DNA from: Candidatus Hodarchaeota archaeon
GTDB taxonomy: Archaea; Asgardarchaeota; Heimdallarchaeia; Hodarchaeales; Hodarchaeaceae
Direction of reading: 5' to 3'
Length of the DNA stretch: 64,000 bases
NCBI GenBank assembly: GCA_016839815.1
Contig: JAEOTM010000145.1
Span: 1-64,000 of the forward strand
Part shown: piece by piece, positions 26,148 to 33,521 of the stretch
Position numbering within the stretch: position 1 is the first letter of the stretch
Layout of the letters: each line of letters begins with the position of its first letter
Program-made: the position numbers and the translations under genes
The notes under the pieces: generated by a model
Told to the model about the DNA's origin: nothing
Seen by the model: only the letters and a program-made list of their open reading frames with translations
Databases searched by the model: none

Positions 26148-27431
26148 ATGAAAAGTAGAAAATTGGGAATGCTCATTTTTCTAATTCTGATTAGTCTAAT
26201 ATCTATTGGTTTCACTAAATCTTATTCATTATCAATTGGTTTAGGTTATTTTCCAAACGGTAAATGGAGAACTTCAACTCCTGAAGAACAGGGAATGAAT
26301 TCTAATAAATTAAATGCCATGCATGACAAAATTATTAATGAAGGACTTGGTGTGGATTGTGTTCTAATTGTGAGAAATGGTTATTTAGTCTTTGAAGAAT
26401 ACTTTGACTATTACAATTTCACCAATCTACATAACACTTGGAGTGTTACCAAGAGTATTATTGGACTATTAGTTGGAATTGCAAATGAGTCTGGAATAAT
26501 TCCTAATTTGGATGAACCTATCCTTGAAATCTTCAATGATTATACTTTTACGAACGTTGATGCGCGAAAAGAAGCGATAACGATACGTCATTTATTGAAA
26601 ATGCAAATGGGAATTGAGTGGAGACTTGAAACATACGGAGTGATTGATCCCTTTGATTATACTTTTCATTCTAACATGTCAGATGAGAAATTGGAAACCT
26701 TTCCTGTTGATGAAGATAATGACTTTTTCCGTATGATAAATAGTGATGATTGGGTACAATACATCTTGGATAAACCAATGATTAATGACCCAGGAGAAGT
26801 TTTCGTCTATAACGATGGAGCAATTCATCTACTTTCAGCTATTATTAAGAGAAAAGCAGGGATTAATACTGTTGATTTTACCAAGCAATTTTTATTCAGT
26901 CCATTAAACATTAGTGATTACCATTGGTATAATGATTCCCAAGGAATTACTGTGGGGTCACATGGGTTATGGTTACATCCCCTCGACATGGTTAAGATAG
27001 GCTATTTATGTCTGAATAATGGAACGTGGAATAACACCCAAGTTGTTCCCGAAGAATGGATTCCTCAACCAACTGCTGAAGATGGTTATCTCTGGTGGAA
27101 AAATACAGATTTTAACTACTATAGAGCATTCGGACTTGCAAATCAACAAATTTTGGTTAAACCCGACTCAAACTTGGTATGTGTAATGACTGCCAGTGAT
27201 TATAACTCTAATGCTCCTGGATTGTTAATATTTTCACATGTCCTTCAATCTTTCTTACTAGAGTCCACTACTTCAGATATGGATACCGTCTTAACATCTT
27301 TTACCTCTGATGAAGATGCAACTACAGATGAAACAACATCTACTTTGACAAAAGATTCCACATCTATCTATATATTCAGTGTCATTGGTTTTATTCTTTG
27401 TATACCTATCCTGAGAAAAAAAAAGAAGTAA
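26148..27431 (+). CDS. Secreted, C-terminally anchored beta-lactamase-family serine hydrolase
   Basis: The 427-residue protein has a signal peptide (about 1-27), then the class C beta-lactamase/esterase fold: SVTK (Ser99 to Lys102, the SxxK nucleophile motif) and a Tyr motif VYNDGA (Tyr221). Where class C enzymes have YxN, this has Y-N-D. A later SHGLWLHPLDM segment is typical of the family's third region. After a Ser/Thr/Asp-rich linker (about 375-405) come a hydrophobic helix and a RKKKK tail, so it is anchored outside. Substrate is likely an ester or peptide; antibiotic resistance is not implied. A strong GAGGTGAT precedes the ATG. Confidence 0.85.
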   Translation: MKSRKLGMLIFLILISLISIGFTKSYSLSIGLGYFPNGKWRTSTPEEQGMNSNKLNAMHDKIINEGLGVDCVLIVRNGYLVFEEYFDYYNFTNLHNTWSVTKSIIGLLVGIANESGIIPNLDEPILEIFNDYTFTNVDARKEAITIRHLLKMQMGIEWRLETYGVIDPFDYTFHSNMSDEKLETFPVDEDNDFFRMINSDDWVQYILDKPMINDPGEVFVYNDGAIHLLSAIIKRKAGINTVDFTKQFLFSPLNISDYHWYNDSQGITVGSHGLWLHPLDMVKIGYLCLNNGTWNNTQVVPEEWIPQPTAEDGYLWWKNTDFNYYRAFGLANQQILVKPDSNLVCVMTASDYNSNAPGLLIFSHVLQSFLLESTTSDMDTVLTSFTSDEDATTDETTSTLTKDSTSIYIFSVIGFILCIPILRKKKK

Positions 27432-27547
27432 TATTCAAGTGGGTGTTTATTAAATAAGTTTCTCTCAACTATGAACTTTTAGAAGTGCATTTAGGGCCAT
27501 AGTTTCGAGATCTATAACTTCAAAAACCTATTTACTTCATATCCTAG

Positions 27548-27823
27548 GTGGTGATAAAAATCGCATATATTGCAGGTACTGCAGGAGCTGGTGTTGCAGC
27601 AGTTCATACTAGTTCCTATCGTGTAAAGTTTCGTAAGAAGGAATTCTTGGATTTAATTGACATTGCGAATCCTAAACTCATTTATCAGGTGAATAAAATC
27701 TTTTTCTTTGCTTATGATGGTTTCGTGATGTATACATTCGAGTGTCAGGCTAAAGATTTCATGAATCAATGCATTCTTCGGGCAATTGAGTTTTCTAATC
27801 AGCAATGGGCGCATAGAGGGTGA
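27548..27823 (+). CDS. Small protein of unknown function
   Basis: The 91-residue product begins at a GTG in an AGGTGGTG context. It has a Gly/Ala-rich start (YIAGTAGAGVAAVHTSSYR) followed by an alpha/beta body with two cysteines. The region is not a recognised nucleotide motif. It ends eight bases before the DinB start on the same strand, so the two are probably co-transcribed. Confidence 0.5.
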   Translation: MVIKIAYIAGTAGAGVAAVHTSSYRVKFRKKEFLDLIDIANPKLIYQVNKIFFFAYDGFVMYTFECQAKDFMNQCILRAIEFSNQQWAHRG

Positions 27824-27830
27824 AGAGCAT

Positions 27831-28343
27831 ATGGTGTACAATTTAACAGAAGCAATTAATCTCCTGTCTAGGACTCCCAAAGTTTTACGTGCGTTGTTAG
27901 AAGATCTGGACGAGAACTGGGTTAACTATCAGAAACACGAGAAAGCTTTTTCTCCTTCAGCGGTTGTTGGACATCTAATTGGCGGTGAACAAAATGATTG
28001 GATTCGTCGTATCAAGATCATGTTATCGGAAAATGGATCAAAAAAGTTTCAACCTTTTGACCGAGAGGGCTTTGATCAGAATATGAGTCTTGCTGACCGT
28101 CTTTCACAGTTTGAAAAGCTGCGTATTCAGAATCTTCAGATTTTGAAGGAGCTCGTATCCGAAAATGATCTTCAAAACACAGGCATTCATCCTGCATTCG
28201 GGGAAGTCACCTTAGAACAACATCTAGCAACCTGGGTGGTTCACGATTTAACCCATCTATTCCAAATCACGGAATCATTAGCCTTACGTTATAAAGAAGC
28301 GGTTGGCCCGTGGATTCAGTACTTACGTATTCTTAATGAATGA
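27831..28343 (+). CDS. DinB-like four-helix metalloenzyme family protein
   Basis: The 170-residue protein has the DinB/YfiT pattern: an early His in VVGHLIGGEQNDW and a late HDLTHLFQI with two His, together forming the metal triad of this superfamily. Members are thiol-dependent S-transferases or uncharacterised metalloproteins. The ATG at 27831, preceded by GGTGAAGAG, is preferred over the longer frame from 27786. Its stop is eight bases from the converging GNAT gene. Confidence 0.8.
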   Translation: MVYNLTEAINLLSRTPKVLRALLEDLDENWVNYQKHEKAFSPSAVVGHLIGGEQNDWIRRIKIMLSENGSKKFQPFDREGFDQNMSLADRLSQFEKLRIQNLQILKELVSENDLQNTGIHPAFGEVTLEQHLATWVVHDLTHLFQITESLALRYKEAVGPWIQYLRILNE

Positions 28344-28350
28344 ACAGGAG

Positions 28351-29271
28351 TTATTCTTTCAATCCAAATGAATATCCTTGGATTTCACTGTGAATTGGAG
28401 CTAAATCCTGGATAGTAGTTTTTACTAGCTCGGAATCATTAGGGCCTTCAAAAAGTGATAAGGGCTTTGTATCAAGTCCTGTATCCACACACTCTTTAGC
28501 AATCGCGATCATATGAGATTTAAAGGCTTGCTCTGTTTCAGGGAGGAAACTATGGAATCTCAGGATCAATCGTTCTTCACTATCACCAGGAAGTTTCGTA
28601 ATTAATGGTGCTGTGGCTCTTACGAGCTTCTCTTCTTGGAAAACAAGATAACAATGATCGTCTGGAAGAACACGCTCTGAAAAATATTTAGCAATTTCTT
28701 CGTCGGCAGAAAATTGTGATGTATACCGCCCATCTTCTTTAATTAAATTGACTAATATCTGTACATCATCTTTTGTAGCTTTACGAATGCTGTACTTTCC
28801 CTCTTCAAGGGACATCTCACTAACTTTTTTAACATCGATTTCACGTCGATAACTTCGACTTTTTTCCTCTAATTCTACTTTCGTTTTTACAAAGTTCATC
28901 TGTTGCTCATTGTTTGATGAGACATTTACCCGAATCTCAAAGCCAGTATCTCTTGTTTTGATGTATGCCAACATTTCGTCAAATATTTTATTTTGAACCT
29001 CAGTTGGACATCCTGGTAATGCCCATGGATACCCTAAATGTGTTTCCTTCGGTTCAGGATAATCTCGAGCCTGTACATATGCAAGAGGTTCGCCTTTCTC
29101 ATTTAATGCATAGCGTACAGTTTTTGGATCAATTTTTTCATTTTCAAATCGTTTGACTATTTCTTCTGCTTTAACAGGCTGGGGAGAGTCTGGATTATTT
29201 GCATTATAGATTTGTGCCTGTAGTTCTTCAAATCCTGCGTTTTTTTCATAATACTTATACTGGATTTTCAT
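28351..29271 (-). CDS. Tandem GNAT-fold acetyltransferase-like protein
   Basis: About 306 residues with two GNAT-like halves. The N-terminal half has the PLAYVQARDYPE strand-loop; the C-terminal half begins YSIRKATKDDVQILVNLIKEDGRY, the classic GNAT beta1-alpha1 entry. The acetyl-CoA pyrophosphate loop (Q/RxxGxG/A) is not clear in either half, so activity is uncertain. Several Met codons (29271, 29280, 29289) are possible; 29271 has GGATGAT upstream. It diverges from the winged-helix gene at 29392. Confidence 0.65.
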   Translation of the reverse strand: MKIQYKYYEKNAGFEELQAQIYNANNPDSPQPVKAEEIVKRFENEKIDPKTVRYALNEKGEPLAYVQARDYPEPKETHLGYPWALPGCPTEVQNKIFDEMLAYIKTRDTGFEIRVNVSSNNEQQMNFVKTKVELEEKSRSYRREIDVKKVSEMSLEEGKYSIRKATKDDVQILVNLIKEDGRYTSQFSADEEIAKYFSERVLPDDHCYLVFQEEKLVRATAPLITKLPGDSEERLILRFHSFLPETEQAFKSHMIAIAKECVDTGLDTKPLSLFEGPNDSELVKTTIQDLAPIHSEIQGYSFGLKE

Positions 29272-29295
29272 TCTAATCATCCTTCTCAAAATGAT

Positions 29296-29309
29296 GAGAA
29301 TTGATTCTC
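29296..29309. promoter_or_regulatory. Palindromic candidate operator between GNAT and wHTH genes
   Basis: GAGAAT-TG-ATTCTC is a perfect 6-2-6 inverted repeat. It lies between a minus-strand TATA-like element (TTAATATATTC, about 29313-29323) and the GNAT start, where a bound protein would block transcription. The regulator encoded at 29392 is the natural candidate. Confidence 0.45.
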
Positions 29310-29391
29310 GAAGAATATATTAATACATTCCTATCATGGCAAGAATGGAATACACAAATGCATTAAACAGTTGACATTTTTGTGATCAATT

Positions 29392-30045
29392 ATGGAGAAT
29401 ACCCAGATTCAAGACGCTGTCACTCGAAAACAAATCCTTTTTCTAGAAATTACAGATAAACATGTTCTTAAACTCTTTCAAGATGCGAATCTGATGCGAA
29501 TTCTTACTTTTTTGCGTTCCTCTCCCCTTATGACTGTTAAGGATCTTGAACAAGCGTTTCTTGAAGAGGGAAACGAAAAATCAACGAAATCGATTTATAG
29601 ATACTTGAAGAAATTAGAGGAAGGTAACTTGGTTATTCCTGCGGGTAAACGTGTCCGTGCTTCTCCCAATGAAAAACTGAAAACAGAAACACTCTATATG
29701 AGGACTGCAAAGATTTTTTTCCCTAAAATGGAAGAAAAAGAAATCGATCCTGAAACAAAAGCTCATCAGACAGCTTTCAATGAAGTTCTTGGGAAGCTCT
29801 TAGGTCTACACTTGAATAAAGAAAAAATTAATGCCGAAAACTTAGGTTTACTAACTAAAAAGCTCAAAAAACAAATGTTTGCGAATAGTACATCCCTCTT
29901 TCAATCCGCAGATGAGGAAACGGCCAATCTTATCAGTACATTGGATTGGAAAAGTGTGAATTCTTTGATTGAGATCCTAGGTCTACTAATTCTTTTAGTT
30001 GATGATCTTGATTTGAAAGAAGAAATAATTTCATGCTTTGAATAA
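29392..30045 (+). CDS. Winged-helix transcriptional regulator
   Basis: The 217-residue protein has an N-terminal winged helix: NLMRILTFLRSSPLMTVKDLEQAF, then KSTKSIYRYLKKLEEGNLV as recognition helix and wing entry (segments given separately). The C-terminal half is helical and probably dimerises. It resembles archaeal ArsR/PadR-like regulators without a metal motif. It diverges from the GNAT-like gene and a perfect palindrome lies between them, so it may control both. Confidence 0.7.
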   Translation: MENTQIQDAVTRKQILFLEITDKHVLKLFQDANLMRILTFLRSSPLMTVKDLEQAFLEEGNEKSTKSIYRYLKKLEEGNLVIPAGKRVRASPNEKLKTETLYMRTAKIFFPKMEEKEIDPETKAHQTAFNEVLGKLLGLHLNKEKINAENLGLLTKKLKKQMFANSTSLFQSADEETANLISTLDWKSVNSLIEILGLLILLVDDLDLKEEIISCFE

Positions 30046-30071
30046 TTCTTCTCCACTAATGATTCTTTCTT

Positions 30072-30680
30072 CTATCGGGGGCGTGGTTTCTTCCCTGACC
30101 ACACTACTACTGTAAGGAGAGCTACAAGGAATATTCCTCCATTAATGGAGATAAGATTACTTCGTTTGGTATAATGTTGGTATTCTGACCACTCTGCCCA
30201 CTGCTTATATTCAGGGGTTATGATATGCATGTAGACAACTCTCCCATAATCGATTATGGATCCATCTACTGAAATTTTTATATTTACACTGGTTGTTGTC
30301 GTTCCTCCATCACACGTAATGTTTGTGAGCCAATAATATCTCGGATAAAGGGTGAGGGGAATCCCTGTATTATTGCTAAGTGTTCTCGTGCTTTGTATTG
30401 CTACACAGTTCTGTATCGACATTGTAAAGGTTAGATTGACCTGTTCCAGTACAATTTTCTGAGTACCATTATTTAGAATCGCCATAGTAAAGGAACGAGG
30501 GGAATAAAAATCTCCATGTGCATCGTTGTCATCGTCATAGAAACACGCTCCCCAAGTGTAAGTGTAATTAAAAATCGCAATTTCTACAGAATGTGTAGTA
30601 GTCGTCGGAGTTGATATGACTAAGCTATTAGCGCCTACAAGGATTAATACGAAGCCTAAGCATGCCAGACGATTTTTCAA
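30072..30680 (-). CDS. Secreted, C-terminally anchored protein of unknown function
   Basis: The 202-residue protein has a signal peptide (about 1-23), a Thr-rich start to the mature part, an extracellular domain of about 140 residues with three cysteines and several N-glycosylation sequons, and a final membrane helix followed by SGKKPRPR. No family was recognised. Its end lies 27 bases from the converging winged-helix gene. Confidence 0.65.
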   Translation of the reverse strand: MKNRLACLGFVLILVGANSLVISTPTTTTHSVEIAIFNYTYTWGACFYDDDNDAHGDFYSPRSFTMAILNNGTQKIVLEQVNLTFTMSIQNCVAIQSTRTLSNNTGIPLTLYPRYYWLTNITCDGGTTTTSVNIKISVDGSIIDYGRVVYMHIITPEYKQWAEWSEYQHYTKRSNLISINGGIFLVALLTVVVWSGKKPRPR

Positions 30681-30846
30681 AGAGGTTTTTTTCCCGTATT
30701 TTAGTCTTGTATTTTTGATTTTTATTGTATATAAATTGAGTTAGAAGGTCTTCTCTCTCTTCTCCAAACTATTAGTATATTCGCATCAATTTGAAATTTA
30801 ATCGTTATTATCAATAAAACTCTAGTTTGAACACCTCTTTAGTAAC

Positions 30847-30855
30847 TTTTATATA
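30847..30855 (+). promoter_or_regulatory. TATA box of the TetR-CPBP operon
   Basis: TTTATATA lies about 30 bases before the TetR start codon and touches the operator palindrome. The spacing suggests a leaderless or very short-leader transcript. Confidence 0.65.
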
Positions 30856-30870
30856 GACCGACCGTCGGTC
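30856..30870. promoter_or_regulatory. TetR-type operator palindrome
   Basis: GACCGAC-C-GTCGGTC is a perfect 7-1-7 inverted repeat and is GC-rich against AT-rich surroundings. It sits between the TATA box and the TetR start codon, so the encoded repressor would block its own promoter. The half-site resembles those described for many TetR regulators. Confidence 0.8.
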
Positions 30871-30885
30871 AGTAATTAGATTCAA

Positions 30886-31536
30886 ATGGTTCGAATAGTA
30901 AAATCTCATGATGTTAGGAAGAAAGAAATTCTTGACACAGCCCTGGAACTTTTTCAAAGTATTGGATACAGTAAAACAACTGTGGAAGAAATCATTAGCC
31001 GGGTTGGAATAGCAAAAGGAACTTTCTATCATTATTTTACATCAAAAAAAGAGGTTTTATCAATCCTTGCAGACAATATAGTAAATCTCATGGCAGAAAG
31101 TGCCCAATCAATTACTGATAATCCCGAGATCAGTGCTCTTGAGAAAGTGAAGTTGATCCTCCGTGGTAATAATCCGACTTTTGATGAAGGATATGAAGTT
31201 GCAAACTTCCTTCATTTGCCTGAAAATCGTGAACTCCATGAGCGGATAAATGCACAGACTATTCTTCTTTTCGGTCCTATTCTTGCAAAGGTCGTTGAAC
31301 AGGGTCAACTTGAAGGAATTTTTAGTGTAGAAAGACCATTAGAGACCGTTCAATTTCTATTAGCAGGATCATTATTCATTTTTAACAGTACTCTATTTAA
31401 TTGGTCAGATAATCAGGTAGTTGCTCTTTCTACTGCAATGCAATCCATCATCGAATGTTCTCTCGGATTAAAGAGGGGAACTTTCAGTTTTCTTGCCGAA
31501 CCATATGAAACTTCGTCTAAAAATGAACATATATAA
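30886..31536 (+). CDS. TetR/AcrR-family repressor
   Basis: The 216-residue protein has the TetR helix-turn-helix at the N-terminus: KEILDTALELFQSIGY, TTVEEIISRVGIAKGTFYHYF, with the rest a helical ligand-binding domain. It should repress its own operon, since a perfect palindrome overlaps the promoter 15 bases before the start. The CPBP protease gene follows 16 bases later and would share regulation. The inducer is unknown. Confidence 0.92.
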   Translation: MVRIVKSHDVRKKEILDTALELFQSIGYSKTTVEEIISRVGIAKGTFYHYFTSKKEVLSILADNIVNLMAESAQSITDNPEISALEKVKLILRGNNPTFDEGYEVANFLHLPENRELHERINAQTILLFGPILAKVVEQGQLEGIFSVERPLETVQFLLAGSLFIFNSTLFNWSDNQVVALSTAMQSIIECSLGLKRGTFSFLAEPYETSSKNEHI

Positions 31537-31552
31537 TTACAGGTTGTTACAA

Positions 31553-32389
31553 ATGATAAAAGACTATAAATACAAACCATTGGTATTTTTTCTAGCCGTA
31601 ATGCTTCTCACTTGGAGTTTATGGTTTATTGCTGCCTATTTAAGCTATCAAGAAGGCCAAGAAGGCTTACAGTATATCTTTCTGTTACTTGGTTTACTAA
31701 TTCCAGGATTCGTTGCAATTTTCTTGATATTCTCTTCTAATAATCAATCGTTGAAAGACGATTTTAAGTCCCGCTTTCTTCGTACTGAAGGTTTGAACGC
31801 TTCTACTTTAACTGTTTTATTCTTGGTTTTACCTCTCAGTGCTTTGGTCTCGATCCTCTTGTCTCTAATGATAGGCGAATCACCAGACCAGCTGGAAGTG
31901 TTTATAATTTCCGCTATTATGTCAGGAGAATTTCTTTTTTCCCTTATCATATTCATCTTAGCTGCAACAACAGAAGAAGTTGGTTGGAGAGGTTATGGAG
32001 TCGATTCTTTAAGGAGTCGTTTCAATTTATTCACAACAACTGCTATTTTTGCGCTCTTGTGGGGATTATGGCACTTACCATTGTTTGTTGTGAAAGAGTA
32101 TTACCACAATACGTTATTAGAGACAGATGTTCTTTTTGCACTTAATTTCTTCTTAAGTGTCATTCCTTTGACATTTATTATGAACTGGTTATTCTACAAG
32201 TGTAATCGTAGTATTATCATTGCTATCCTCTTTCATTTCATAACAGTAATTTCTGCAGAAATTTTCATGATTTCTGATGTCTCTAAGTGTATTCAAACAT
32301 TTGTCTTACTTGTACCCGCGATTTTCCTTGTATGGTGGGACAAAGAGCTTTTCTTTGGAGATGCCAAATACTTAAGTCTAAACACCTGA
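31553..32389 (+). CDS. CPBP-family intramembrane metalloprotease-like protein
   Basis: About 278 residues with seven or eight membrane helices. The CPBP (Abi/Rce1-like) motifs are visible: EEVGWRGYG (Glu141, Glu142, Arg), ALLWGLWHLPLF (His174), and HFITVISAE near the end. These are the residues of the glutamate-type intramembrane protease active site. Relatives cleave CaaX proteins in eukaryotes or have immunity and envelope roles in prokaryotes. The ATG at 31553, with AGGT nine bases before it, is preferred over 31493, which overlaps the TetR gene. It is the second gene of the TetR operon. Confidence 0.85.
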   Translation: MIKDYKYKPLVFFLAVMLLTWSLWFIAAYLSYQEGQEGLQYIFLLLGLLIPGFVAIFLIFSSNNQSLKDDFKSRFLRTEGLNASTLTVLFLVLPLSALVSILLSLMIGESPDQLEVFIISAIMSGEFLFSLIIFILAATTEEVGWRGYGVDSLRSRFNLFTTTAIFALLWGLWHLPLFVVKEYYHNTLLETDVLFALNFFLSVIPLTFIMNWLFYKCNRSIIIAILFHFITVISAEIFMISDVSKCIQTFVLLVPAIFLVWWDKELFFGDAKYLSLNT

Positions 32390-32486
32390 AGAATCTGGTT
32401 TTTTTCAAACCTATTTCTTCTTTCCTTTTTTCACTTCAAAACAGAGTTCAAATATTACCATAATCACGTTTTAAAAAAATCATCCG

Positions 32487-32897
32487 ATGTTTTACCAAGA
32501 TTGGGTATTGATTTTGTCTTTGGATGAGGAAAAAGAGTTTCAACTAATTCAAGAGACAGTGGAGAATTATTTCTCTGGTGTCATTAACGGGGAGTATGCA
32601 AAAATTGTGAAAGCCTGGCATAAAGATGGGAATCGTATCCTCGTTAATTCCGACTTGCAGAATATCGTTTTCAACAACAGTCCTGCGAGTAGTGAGTATA
32701 CCAATCTTATCCCTGATCCTGAATTGAAACAGATGGCTTTCCTAGAAGCCATTGATTTCACGGGTAATGCTGCCTGTGTTAGGTTAAAATGGTTTCTTGA
32801 GTCTCCCCACAGAGTAGGCTCTTGTACAGATTATCTCCTTTTACTTAAACGACGGAAAGATTGGATCATTGTATCCAAGGTATCTCATAAGGAATAA
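32487..32897 (+). CDS. NTF2-like / putative lumazine-binding family protein
   Basis: The 136-residue protein has the NTF2-like cone fold pattern: helix VENYFSGVINGEYAKIVKAWH, then strands around GNRILVN and a C-terminal beta sheet ending YLLLLKRRKDWIIVSKVSH. This is the group annotated as putative lumazine-binding (DUF4440/SnoaL-related) proteins. Many bind or turn over small molecules; function here is unknown. It stands alone. Confidence 0.75.
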   Translation: MFYQDWVLILSLDEEKEFQLIQETVENYFSGVINGEYAKIVKAWHKDGNRILVNSDLQNIVFNNSPASSEYTNLIPDPELKQMAFLEAIDFTGNAACVRLKWFLESPHRVGSCTDYLLLLKRRKDWIIVSKVSHKE

Positions 32898-32916
32898 AGA
32901 ATCATTTCGTTATTTA

Positions 32917-32937
32917 TACCTCGATCAGCTTGAGGTA
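32917..32937. terminator. Candidate hairpin between convergent genes
   Basis: TACCTC and GAGGTA form a 6-bp stem with a 9-base loop, followed by a run of A on the plus strand (T run on the minus strand side). It lies between two converging genes. The stem is short, so this is a weak call. Confidence 0.3.
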
Positions 32938-32985
32938 AAAAAAACACTAGACTTTAGGCCTTGTGTTTGATGGAGTATTAAGAGT

Positions 32986-33435
32986 TTAGAGAATTTTCAA
33001 TCTGTAGAGACGATAAGTTTCCCACCAGCAGACAACGATCCCTACCAAACAGAAGACAATGAACAATATTCGATCGAACACTCCTGGTGTGAGAGTAATC
33101 ATCCATATCAAGCTTAGGAGTAACAAGCTAGTAAAAAAGATGGCGAGAAAAAACATACGGGGTAGCAATATCCCTCTAAATCGAATGAAGTGTTGTAAAA
33201 CTCCAACTGGAATGTACTTTGTCAAATAATATTTTCCTGATTCGTCTTTCTCGGCAATGTTCAATGATTGGAGTTTAGTGAGGTGATGGGTGGCTATACT
33301 GGGGCTGGAAAAGTTCATTTCACGAGTTAATTCCCTCACCGTTACTTCTGATTTTACTAATAGATACCAGTAAGTTAATAACGTTTTTCCCGTGAGCTGT
33401 GATTCGATATTTTTAGGTACCTTCCCAGCTGGCAT
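32986..33435 (-). CDS. Winged-helix protein with two C-terminal membrane helices
   Basis: About 149 residues. The N-terminal half is a winged helix (EVTVRELTREMNFSSPSIATHH, then KLQSLNIAEKDESGKYYLTKY). Two membrane helices follow (about 97-118 and 124-142), and the protein ends with a short basic tail. It is a small membrane-bound DNA-binding protein, so any regulated gene must come to the membrane. It follows the DUF3160 gene on the same strand by 70 bases. Start at the Met of MPAGKVPK; an ATG at 33450 adds five residues. Confidence 0.65.
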   Translation of the reverse strand: MPAGKVPKNIESQLTGKTLLTYWYLLVKSEVTVRELTREMNFSSPSIATHHLTKLQSLNIAEKDESGKYYLTKYIPVGVLQHFIRFRGILLPRMFFLAIFFTSLLLLSLIWMITLTPGVFDRILFIVFCLVGIVVCWWETYRLYRLKIL

Positions 33436-33521
33436 AGTGTGACTCTCCACAACTCCAAATGAGAAAATTTGAGAGATGCATCAGCTTCTCTTTCATAATA
33501 TTGAATTTCATTCAACTAAGG

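Noticed and set aside
26148..27431. Antibiotic-resistance beta-lactamase
   Set aside because: The SxxK fold is shared with many esterases and peptidases, the Tyr motif is YND rather than YxN, and archaea lack peptidoglycan targets, so a resistance role is not supported.
30007..30045. C-terminal SCFE of the winged-helix protein as a CaaX-like end
   Set aside because: The cysteine is third from the end rather than fourth, so it does not fit CaaX.
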